64,000 bases of DNA from Antedon mediterranea (taxonomy: Eukaryota > Echinodermata > Crinoidea > Comatulida > Antedonidae): assembly GCF_964355755.1 (NCBI RefSeq), contig NC_092672.1, forward strand, positions 34,468,501 through 34,532,500. Reading direction: 5' to 3'. The position numbers and the translations under genes were made by a program. Below, one piece after another: positions 55,101 to 64,000 of this stretch; the first letter of the stretch is position 1, and every line of letters begins with the position of its first letter. Under the pieces are notes generated by a model, which saw only the letters and a list, made by a program, of their open reading frames with translations, was not told the origin of the DNA and ran no database searches.

Positions 55101-58100
55101 TTGTTTGTCTGTCTTTAATGTTTATGTGGGTGTACGTAAAAAGCAGGAGCAGGATGTTGCGAAATGCACGTTGTTAATTATGATCAATTAAAATTGTCGA
55201 GAATAACTCTGATAATGAGATGAAGGCTAGCGGTGGAAAGATGAGTTCGTTGGAGCAAAGTGAGAGAAGGAACAGGTTGAGATATCAAATTAGAATTTCA
55301 TAAATTATTATAGAATTTATAACATTTTTTTTTAGTAGTTGTGCATATATTTAATATATATAAACACATCAGGCAAAGAACATTGATTCTAAACCGCCCG
55401 GTGATATACTGAAATTTAATATATTAATTTGAAACGATAAAGATGAGGGAATCTGTGAGAATGAGAAAATGTCGCCCCAACCGAGACTCGAACCTGGAAC
55501 CTTCTGCTTGATATGCAGATGTCCTAACCATAATAGACCAATGGGGCTTTCATAATATTGTTCAAACTCGTATAGATATATTGTGTATATCTATGTACTA
55601 CTACCAATACCAACGAAAGTGTTATTATTCTATAACAATTAATGCCATTTGTTCGGTGTCTGCTAATTTAAATATTGTACAATCTGCCTTGCATTAAAAG
55701 TCCAATATGCAAAACAGCAAATTATTACATATTTAATATATATTGTACAGAATCTATACACTGAGTGGTGTGGAAAGATGGCCTATTAATATTTAGCATC
55801 TCTGTGAAATTTGATCTATTACACATAAATTACAGTCAGCAGGTGAAGACACTTATTTTATCTTGTCTCAAATAATGACGATGCAAAAACAGACAATCTT
55901 AATAGTCCCCTCAAAGCATTCTATTTGACAATTTTGACAAAGCTCTGTTTACACTATTAAACTCGTTTGATAAAAAAATTTCCCAAATATGGTAGTGATG
56001 TTCCCAAATATGGTAGTGATATGACATCATCATTGTACTTTTTATTCGTTTTTGTTTTTCTGTTTGTTCCTGGATGTTTTTAAATTTTTATCGTTTTATA
56101 CATTTTAATGTAAATACACAGTAATTCAGCTTAGGCTGCGATAGTGATATTTAATAAAAGAATAAAATATATGGGCAAATCACATTTTATTATCACATAA
56201 ATTTATAGAAATGTATTGTGCTAGGACTTGATTGTCTCAATTACCTGTCGGTCATTCTCTGGTCCAGCTTCGTCGGCTTTGCTCAAGAAGAATCGCATAC
56301 GGTCACTATGCTGTTCATTGAGTTTTTCAACAATGTTTAATGTACGTTTACATAACGCTTGACCAATTGGATCGAAGAACACAAATATAAGGTCGGCCAA
56401 GTTACCTGCAAGAGGAGACATATTGAACATAAATAATCATACTATATTCAATTCAATTCACATTTATTTATTTACTCATCGTGTATAAATAAAATTTCAT
56501 AATGATGCATAATCTGTATTTTTGCTGGGTGCATAATAGAGTGGGACGTTTTTTCATCACACTTCATACACATAGACATAGTTGTGAGTCGAGTGAGCGG
56601 GACGAGAAGTAATCAGTCAAAAACTACTTTACTTGTATATTTTTTAAGCCTACAAATACCCAACCAGAACAGCCTCCATTTCTTTTTATGCTTGTGTCAC
56701 CTATTTGGTACCCTTCTTTTATCTTTTTATGGCAACTTTTTCCTGATTTAAAAGTACTGTAATTTACACAATATGTCTTCAATAAGTTTTCAAAAAATAA
56801 ATTATTCTTTTATATGGCTTCAATAAAAGATAATAAAAAATATTAATAGTATCATGCAGAAATTTCACAAATAAAATAACCATAATAATTAATATATAAT
56901 TAGTATTCAATATCTAATCCAATATCGACATATATGAGGAATTTTGAAAATCTAGTCTAATCTAATAGATTTCATTATTGACAAAGATAAAACTGCATAT
57001 TATTACGTTTTAATTTAACCATCCAATTGAAAGATAAAGAATATATATCAACCACAGTTTACTTTTATATAGTACATTTTGCTTGATTAATTTAGACTAT
57101 AAACAAAATGGCCGCTCCACTACAGACAAAGCTTGCAATACAAACCAAAATTTAAGCCTCAGTCAGACTTAATGAGAAACGTATGTCGATACAAAGCATC
57201 AATATCCTTTGATCCTGTGTCGGTTTTAAACCGTTAGATGTAAGAATATTAATGGAAGCCATTATATAAGGGAATTACTAACCCAGCCAGAGAATGGACT
57301 TGTCCACATCGAAGGGATATTTCATGTCGCCATCGACGAGGCCGGGTGTGTCGACAAACGTTACCAGCGAGAATTTCTTCTGTTTGGATGTTGTTATTTC
57401 AGTGTTCAAGTATTCAACAACTCCTATAGAAGAAAAAAATAACATTCAAATAATTTTTTAACAATATTTTTATATATTTATGGAAGTATTTTAACTACAA
57501 GATGAGTTATATGATTAAATAAAGAAATAAATATTGGTAAAAACTGGTAACTACAATAGCAATATGAAAAAAAGAAAATGGCTGTGGTCACAAAGCTGAC
57601 AATATAATGTAATAATCAACATTAGAACATGATAAAAATAATGATGATGAAATTGATAATGACAACAGGATTATGATTAAGACAACAATGATAAAGATTT
57701 TACTAATAATTTATACTTTATTATTATTTATAAAACTTATCATTAATATATCAAATTCAATTCTAAAAAAAATAGAAATAACAAAAAAAACCATTTTTAT
57801 CATTTAAAAATAAATGCATAAAAATGGACATATCAAATATTAATTGACACTAAACAGGACATCAAAACTGACACATTAATCTATTATTATTATGTAAATG
57901 AGCGTCCAACGTCACTTTAACATGAAAATAAACATAGCCATTGTATTACGTCATTTGTCATGTGATCGCGGTTTGAAACACTTTGGTTAAATCCCTCCTA
58001 ATCCATCCAGAGATGTACATGTAGATGGCACAACAAGATATGAATATTTATGATAGCATTACTGGACATATGTGACAATGTGGGAATGGTTTTTACAGAC

Positions 58101-61100
58101 GACACTTACACAATAACGCACTCTTTGAAAAACTCGCCCCAAAACCAGACTAAACTTCTGTTTAGCACACATTCTGAATACCAGAATTTCTGGAAAAGCA
58201 TAGTAGGCCAACCCCACCAGACAAAATTCTGTTTTACCATTAAAAACACATTCTGAATACCAGAATTTCTCGAAAAGCAGACATATTAGGCCAGCCCCAC
58301 CAGACATATTAGGCCAGCCCAAGGGTGTCCGGTAGTGGGAGAGTTGATTGTATAGTATAACAATTGTGTGAAAATGATTGGTTCTATAATGAACAGTATG
58401 GTATGTAAAAAAGTAGATTAAAACATTGGTTTTATTTTGTTTTAAAAAAAATTATATTATAATATGTATAAATTCTGATCATTGATTATTATGGTAACTA
58501 TCACAGAAAAAAATATTGATTGATGCTTTACTTTTATAGTGATACGATCGCATGGAAATGTTCATTATATTTTTATGCACATTTCAATGATTATTGCTTT
58601 GATATTTTGAAAAGAACTGATGCATGTTTGTCTGATCGTTGCTACACCACTACATCATGCTGCATTTAAGTTGATTTGACAATGCAGCACAAGATAGTAG
58701 CGTAGCACAGATCAGGTTTCTTCTCTGGATCTCCTAACAGCTTCACATTGTAAGATATGGATGATATACGTAAAGATAGATGAATCCATTATTGCATATA
58801 GCAGATTTTAGCATAGCTGTAGCACATCTCTGTAGCATACTGTACATGTAAGTTTACCATGTAGCAGCACACATTATAGCACACATGATCAGGTGATACA
58901 CATGATTGTGGCACACAAGATCAGGTGACACACATGATTGTAACACACATGATTGTAGCACACATGATCAGGTGACACACATGATTGTGGCACACATGAT
59001 CAGGTGACACACATGATTGTAGCACACATGATCAGGTGACACACATGTTGCTACAGTGTATCAACTTGATTGAGTAGCACACATGATTAAATACTACACA
59101 TTATAGAAAGTATTAGGTTAAGATATCAGTATTAATTTGTAGCATGTAGCGGCAACATGTAGCATGTTCATGATTTATTAGGAATATATGTTAAACGCAG
59201 ACTTCCATCATCAAAAGTACTACTACTAGTACTAGTAAGTATTAGTAGCATTGTAGATATTAATGGAGATTGGAGCTATAGCTTGGTGGTAATGTGCTTG
59301 CCTTTCAATCCCAAGGTCCAGGGTTCAATCCTGCTTATGGTGCAACATTTGTAACAACAACTATATACTCCATCAAGCCTCAAATGAAACTTAGTTTACG
59401 AAAAAATGAAATGAAAAATTCTAAAATAGTTTATTTATTCATCATGTGATTGACGAGTTGCTCACTGTTAGATGCAAGAAAAGAGAGATAGCGACAGTAC
59501 AGTACATATTATAGTAATAAAATAAAAAGAAAGAGAGATAGTGACAGTACAGTACATAGTAATAAAATAAAAAGAAAGAGAGATAGTGACAGTACAGTAC
59601 ATATTATAGTAATAAAATCAAAAGAAAGAAAGATGTTTGTATATATTTTAAAGATGTTATTTCAATCTGATCTTGAACCTTCTCCATTTTTTTGCAATGT
59701 CATTTTATATCATTACAAGACATCAATACCTGCAGTGGACAACGTCATATCTGAAGAATGCTGCAATACATGATACAAAGGACGCATTTAACTTAAGAAT
59801 TTTGAAATTTAATCTTCTATTTTACGAAAATACACAGAATAAAAATCCAAGTCATTTTCTGTAATGAAAATGTCATTTATAATTATACTTTATCTTAACT
59901 ACTGCAGTGATAAATAAAATATAAATAAAATATTGTATCTTATTTTGAATTTTTTGAATTCATAACTCGTCTTTATCTTTGTCAATTTATAATTGAATTT
60001 TAATCTCGCTACTATACATCGTTTAAAATATACTAACTTAAACATTCATGACGCATTGCCGCATTAGAAAAACCTGTGCATCGCATTACATTGAACATTA
60101 CGTACATTATACAATGTCATATAATGTCTGTTAAATCTTTAACATATTTTTTTACCAACACTGATATAAATGGTATATAACTACAGAGCAGTTTTACTTA
60201 CACTAACTATTATCTTGAACTGGTAGATAACACAGGCTATATGATATCCATATTGATAACGTTTAATCAGTAAATCATAATCAAGATGATTTTTAAGCGC
60301 ATCTGCTGTGCCAACGTCGACCATGTTGATAGTGTCACTAGTGATTCGATGACACTTCAGGACTAATGCATCATGTGAGAAGAACTATGCTCATTATATA
60401 CAAGTAATTTATAAACATATAATATTTGTTGAGATGGTCCCTGATTATGAAGCCTTTCCATTCTCATCTATGTAATTCATCAAAATTTACTTTTCAATTG
60501 ACAAAATATAATTTTTCAAATTTGGAATGGTTAGTTTTCTTTGATATGGTAATTATTCCTTTACAATTTTGAAATTTAAACATACTTTCACAAAAATCTT
60601 AATAATAATTTAATCCTTATATTATTATACTGTTTCTCTGGGATGCCAATTAAACTATAAATCAAAAATTAAAATTAAGTTAAATGTCTATTCTTATAAA
60701 GTATTTAGATTTAATAAATACAGTTAAAATTCATAATTTATTATTTTATTTGTTTATTATTAGAGAAGGCCCCACAGAACAATAATTTGTGTACAGTACA
60801 CCATAAACCTTTATAGACATATAAACAAAATTGTGTCAAAACATTTCTATAGAAATCAAACAAAAACATGATATCCAGCTAATGTTTAAATAAAAGCGAT
60901 AGAATATTTATTATTTTAACTTTATAAAAAATCGAGAACAATGAAATCACAAGACAGTTGGCAATAATGAAATTATGTTGGAAGTTGAGGCTCAGAAGAG
61001 GAGATTCAAAATGATGATAAAATAAAATCTTTGGCTGAATGAAGATGTACAATATAATTGTCATGATGAGATGAATGGTCTATAAAATTGTTGACACGGA

Positions 61101-63665
61101 AAGAGCAAGGTTGGAGAAACTGTAATTGCACTAAAATATTTATAAATTCCACTATAACTTTTACAGATTGGAAATGAGAAATTGTACTTTTCTTCCATTT
61201 TATACCATTTTCTCCTTGCGTTGTGTTTGTTTAATTTGTTGATTTGTATTATATTTTGTAAAATGTATCTTTTGCCTGAATAAATAATAACAGTAAGTGA
61301 GTACTTAAACTTGTCTGTAAAAATACTATTTGAGAATATATTTTTAATTATTTATTAACCTAATAATATTGTTAATATATAATATTAATAACAAGTCTTT
61401 CAATGTTTTATAGTTATGTAGAAAGTTTATGTCTAATTCGGTTCGGAGAGAAAAAAACGAAGAAAGACGAATTAGACGTTTTTTTTTTATTGTTAAAAAT
61501 TATTTAAAAAATGTTATTGATGATGATCTTTAGCTTCTTGTACCCAAGATAAACTGTTTATCTTATTTATCATCATCCATATTTTAATTAACCTTTTTCT
61601 GGACACTAAACTATGTAAAATAATACGATAAATGATCATTTTACCTTGCAATGTCAACATGAATTATATAATGCATTATTACACTACACAAGCAAATATG
61701 TAATTTATGAAATAAAGTGCACTGAAGCATATAACCATAATGTTTACAAGACAAATGTCATTGATATTTTGAGCGTATTGTGTGCGTTCAAGCGTGATGT
61801 TAATATTTTTTTATCAATAGACTCTTTAATGATCTAATTTATGCATCTGTTGTGGTAGTATAATGTATGTAAATTTGCAGCGCCCTCTAGGCTAGCTTCA
61901 GTGTTACGGTAGTTAAAATTTTCTTTTAGATTCTGCTGACCCTTACTAACTGCTTTTAGATAGTTTGAGGTGCTAAAGACCATTCAATGATTATCATCAG
62001 AGAGATGCAAAGACCATCATCAGAGAGATGCAAAGACTATTGTCAGAGGGATGGCAGAGACCATCATCAGAAAGATCATCGACCATCGTCAGACAGAGGG
62101 ATGCAATGACCCATCATCAATTCAAAGGGCTGCAAGGACCATCGTCACACAGAGGGATGGCAATGACCATCATCAGAAGGATTAAAGACCATCGTCAGAC
62201 AGAGGGATGCAATGACCATCGTCAGAGGGATGCAAGGACCATTGTCAGAGTGATGCAAGGACCACATGAGGCTACACTTCACCGGGCAGCTGATGCAGGT
62301 CTGAGAGGACACATCAGCACACCAGTGAAGCGTAGTAACATGAAGCAAAAGATGATTTCCAGACCAAAGAAGTAACATCAACAAAATTATGAAAGTTTAG
62401 TGACAAGTCTTCTGGAGAGACCAGAGGGCCTTCCCACAACCACACCCTGCACGAAGATGGTATCACAAGTAGCACAGAGGGTGCCAACTTTTTCAGTGTA
62501 TGTGAAGGAAGTGTAAAACCACACAACCACGCAAGAAGATCAACATTTCTAGTAGAATTTGAGAACATACACCAGAAAGATAAAAAAATTATTTAATAAA
62601 GAGTATGACAATTCAAGAAAAAGAAAGAAAATAAACAAATTGTTACAAAGCTGAATTTATGTTATAGAAATAGGGACTGGATTTGTTTTAGTATTTTACT
62701 TATTTTTAGCTCTTTTGTTATAATTTGTGATCCAAAAGAAAAATAAAATTAGAATTTTTAATTGAATTAAAATAGAAAGTCAGGAAAGGGCGTGGCAACT
62801 AGATGGATTAGAAAATAAAAAATGGACAAATAGTAGGGCCTATGCATTTTCAAATTCAGGTATGGTAGAAATACACTTTCAAGTGAAAACACCAAAGAGA
62901 AACTGTGATCTTAAAGATTGTTGGAAAGACTTCCATAGTATTTACAGTAAAAGTGTTTAATATTAGTTACACTTTCTTATCAATTTTGGCATTTTTACAT
63001 ATAGAAAATTTACATACCTTTTTTTTTAAAACAAATTAACTTTTAACACTAGCAATTTAAATATGTTGACATTCCGTTATTTATAGAATGTTACGAATAA
63101 TCTATTTATTTCTCGGAAAAATAGCTAGAAATGGAAAAAATCAACGCCAATATGCTACTATAGTACTATAGTAACACTTTATCAAATTTGACATTTTTTA
63201 CATATAGAAAATTTACATACCTTTTTTTTAAAACAAATTAACTTTTAACACTAGCAATTTAAATATGTTGACATTCCTGTTATTTATATTACAAATAATC
63301 TAGCAATTTATTTCTCGGAAAAATAGCTATAAATGAAAACAATTTACGCAAATATGTTACTATAGTACTACAGGATTTCAATGTATTCAACCTGCTTAAT
63401 ACTATAGAGTATAAAGTCACGTTACTGATCAAAATAAATGAACGGATTTGACCAGGTGAGAATTAAAATACAACCACAGGTCAAACATATCTACAAACTC
63501 ATCTGTAAAAATAATATCTAATTTGTATTCTGTATGGATTTTAAATTTTTAAATACAAACATGAAGAATACGTTTTCTTTTTTAAATAAAAATATAATAA
63601 AATAACTTACCATCGATCTTTGCCAGTTCTTTGAAGTGCGGGTATAAATGCAATGTTGCATTTCC
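49118..63665 (-). CDS. Dynamin-superfamily (EHD-like) GTPase with two C-terminal membrane segments (3' nine exons; 5' end outside window)
   Basis: A large GTPase predicted to bind and bend membranes. Exons (minus): 63665-63611, 57423-57283, 56405-56245, 53013-52906, 52312-52170, 51169-50998, 50327-50215, 49658-49574, 49171-49118; phases agree, 343 residues plus stop. Seen: SLVTFVDTPGLVDGDM (G3, DTPG), VDKSILWLGNLADLIFVFFD, RFFLSKADEAG (G4-like SKAD), then RVMMQIVQELCKRPGLNK, SRCVNQIEEV and a helical stalk NINQTIQNTLNTLEKDC. Two hydrophobic segments follow, FNVLGLCLPLLLFINFL and ALGFLFFLSFLLILIAN, and a charged tail ending KQSVAAQDL. The P-loop exon must lie beyond 64000. A family of uncharacterised fish and invertebrate proteins has this layout (recalled, not searched); sarcalumenin and EHD proteins are more distant relatives. 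Confidence 0.85.
49255..49383. mobile_element. MITE copy 15 in GTPase intron
   Basis: Left TA|AAGCTCTGTCTGCAC, right GATAGTGTAGACAGAGCTT then TA, 129 bp. It is the clearest TA target duplication in the family. Confidence 0.85.
49403..49485. mobile_element. MITE copy 16, right half, adjacent to copy 15
   Basis: Core GCACATATATGGACATGATG and right end GATAGTGTAGACAGAGCTT then TA. Only about 20 bp separate it from copy 15. Confidence 0.7.
49800..49890 (+). repeat. Dispersed repeat ending GCCTGAATAAATAATAATAA (copy 1)
   Basis: TTGCGTTTGTTTAATTTG, TTGATTTGTATTATAATTTG, AAATGTATCTTTTGCCTGAA, then a TAA-rich tail. It matches 61213-61290 closely. The form is a retroelement 3' end with a short tail repeat. 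Confidence 0.6.
50029..50173. mobile_element. CTCTCCCAATACC short element, best copy
   Basis: 145 bp, left CAGTGGACTCTCCCAATACC, right TATTGGGAGAGTTGACTG, with the internal unit CCAATACCAGACTTTCTGG doubled. Confidence 0.7.
50600..50965 (+). mobile_element. SINE family A with tandemly expanded B-box segment
   Basis: After GTGCTGTAGCTTGG the 24-bp unit GGTTCAATCCTGACCTAGTG + CCAG is repeated about nine times (50628-50836), followed by the normal middle (CTCACGACTCTTTCAACTCC) and 3' end (TTATCCATCCTGTAATTGGC). The part between A box and B box is missing. Confidence 0.85.
52050..52105. mobile_element. MITE copy 17, right-end fragment
   Basis: CTACCATATTTGAGCAC and GATAGTGTAGACAGAGCTT. Confidence 0.6.
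52671..52808. mobile_element. MITE copy 18 (complete, compensating terminal changes)
   Basis: 138 bp, left TA|AAGCCTTGTCTACACTA, right TAGTATAGACAAGGCTT|TA. Both ends share the variant CCTTG/CAAGG, unlike CTCTG/CAGAG in other copies. Confidence 0.85.
53302..53463. mobile_element. MITE copy 19
   Basis: 162 bp, left TA|AAGTCCTGTCCACACTATC, right GATAGTGTAGGCAGAGCTT, reverse core. Confidence 0.8.
53723..53845. mobile_element. MITE copy 20, right tip missing
   Basis: Left AAGGCTCTGTCTACACTATC, interior complete, right stops at GTTTGATAGTGTAG. Confidence 0.8.
54061..54150. repeat. 18- to 19-bp tandem repeat
   Basis: AACAATTTACAGATTAGGT about five times in the intron between exons 56245 and 53013. 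Confidence 0.85.
55473..55547 (-). tRNA. tRNA-like gene or pseudogene with anticodon-loop AUC
   Basis: 75 nt on minus: acceptor GCCCCAT/TTGGGGC (one mismatch), D arm GTCT..AGGAC with GGTTAGGAC, anticodon arm TCTGC-ATATCAA-GCAGA, variable AGGTT, T arm CCAGG-TTCGAGT-CTCGG (mismatched), discriminator G. The body resembles Glu/Asp tRNAs (GGTTAGGA), but position 34-36 reads ATC, which would decode Asp GAU with an unmodified A34. Mismatches in two stems suggest a pseudogene or SINE ancestor. It is intronic in the GTPase gene. Confidence 0.5.
55939..56207. mobile_element. MITE copy 21 split by an insertion
   Basis: Left part 55939-56034 (AAGCTCTGTTTACACTATT to GACATCATCATTG) and right part about 56170-56207 (ATATGGGCAAATCACATTTT, TCACATAAA). 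The 135 bp between ends in AATAAAAGAATAAAAT, like a retroelement tail. The final inverted repeat is lost near the donor at 56245. Confidence 0.7.
58070..58350. mobile_element. CTCTCCCAATACC family, rearranged copy
   Basis: The unit ACATTCTGAATACCAGAATTTCTGGAAAAGCA occurs in tandem (about 58169-58200, 58249-58280), GACATATTAGGCCAGCCCA doubled, and the right end GTGGGAGAGTTGATTG; the left end is degenerate. Confidence 0.6.
58865..59050. repeat. Tandem repeat of GATCAGGTGACACACATGAT
   Basis: Irregular units of about 30-32 bp, CACACATGATTGTAGCA alternating with CACATGATCAGGTGACA, about six copies, in the GTPase intron between 63611 and 57423. Confidence 0.8.
59265..59478 (+). mobile_element. SINE family A, diverged copy
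   Basis: GCTATAGCTTGGTGGTAATG, CAGGGTTCAATCCTGCTTA, AAGCCTCAAATGAAACTTAG, CATGTGATTGACGAGTTGCTC. Confidence 0.75.
59478..59625. repeat. Minisatellite of about 45-51 bp, three units
   Basis: AGAGAGATAGTGACAGTACA then GTACATATTATAGTAATAAA, three times; the middle unit lacks 5 bp (ATTAT). Confidence 0.85.
61213..61290 (+). repeat. Dispersed repeat ending GCCTGAATAAATAATAA (copy 2)
   Basis: Same sequence and orientation as 49800-49890; the shared part runs from TTGCGTTGTGTTTGTTTAAT to the TAA-rich end. Confidence 0.6.
61998..62260. repeat. Irregular tandem repeat GAGGGATGCAAGGACCATCG
   Basis: Roughly eight to ten units of 23-30 bp (CATCATCAGAGAGATGCAAAG, GTCAGACAGAGGGATGCAATGA). They give an open plus-strand frame 62028-62375 that I reject as a gene. 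Confidence 0.8.
62985..63370. repeat. Tandem duplication of about 199 bp
   Basis: TACATATAGAAAATTTACAT.. through TTTCTCGGAAAAATAGCTA occurs at about 62997-63140 and again at about 63196-63330, offset about 199 bp. It lies 240 bp from the exon 63611-63665. Confidence 0.85.
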
Positions 63666-64000
63666 CTAGAAAAAAAAGAAATAAAACCCGTAAAGAAATG
63701 TTTAATTATTTTCTCTTGCAGAAAAACAGTACACATAACTGTAGATAAAGTGTGTCAAAGTACAGTGCTGTACAATGAAGACATGATGAAAATAACAATA
63801 TTTTGTAGTTAAATTTGTGATCCTAATACAACAAGGTTACATACCGATCATTATGAAACATATCAATGTGCAGTAAGTTGTACCATTTATTAAGAGGGGT
63901 GTTTAAAACATTAAATTTCAATTTAAAGAAATAAAAGGGGAATATTGTTACCAACTCAGAAAAAAATAATTAAGTTTTTACTATTATTTGATGCATAGCA

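Noticed and set aside
62028-62375. 115-residue frame rich in Arg/Ser/His
   Set aside because: Translation of an irregular tandem repeat; no domain and an overlapping antisense frame.

Overview
The window looks like AT-rich nuclear DNA from an animal, probably a marine invertebrate deuterostome (echinoderm-like). That placement is an inference from gene content and repeat style, not a proven identification. There is no bacterial organisation: coding sequence is cut into short exons with GT..AG introns, and the spaces are filled with small transposons, tRNA-derived SINEs and tandem repeats. I rebuilt the genes by joining exons whose phases agree and whose joined protein matches a known family.

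Layout. (1) 390-4198, plus: the 3' two thirds of an SVOP-like major-facilitator transporter; its 5' end lies outside the window. (2) 9189-19878, minus: a complete TBC1D10 (EPI64-type) Rab GTPase-activating protein in 8 exons, with a very long low-complexity N-terminal exon. (3) 21309-30578, minus: a complete mitochondrial thioredoxin reductase (TXNRD2-like) in 15 exons, ending Gly-Cys-Sec-Gly, with an in-frame UGA and a good SECIS element in the 3' UTR at 20917-20982. (4) 31049-33404, minus: LRRC42 in 5 exons, with a broken copy of its last exon at 35585-36080 that is interrupted by a solo-LTR-like insertion. (5) 37259-38551, minus: an F-box protein with a C-terminal Cys/His motif. (6) 39738-43466, plus: a UBE2L3-like ubiquitin-conjugating enzyme in 4 exons. 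(7) 49118-63665, minus: the 3' nine exons of a dynamin-superfamily GTPase with two C-terminal membrane segments; its 5' part lies beyond the right edge.

The genes do not form one pathway. TXNRD2 serves mitochondrial redox control, TBC1D10 Rab traffic, and UBE2L3 and the F-box protein both belong to ubiquitin transfer; their closeness need not mean anything.

The accessory DNA is rich. About 21 copies of a short near-palindromic MITE (termini AAGCTCTGTCTACACTATC, TA target) are scattered through introns and spacers. Two inverted copies of an about 0.8-kb element sit in TXNRD2 intron 1, with subterminal arrays of the palindrome TTGCGCAA and perfect 4-bp target duplications. A 2.1-kb element with GACGCGTC subterminal motifs lies in TBC1D10 intron 2, and a hAT-like 495-bp element lies in TXNRD2 intron 1. 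At least three tRNA-headed SINE families are present, including a tandem SINE array, a SINE nested in a SINE, and a SINE with about nine tandem copies of its B-box segment.
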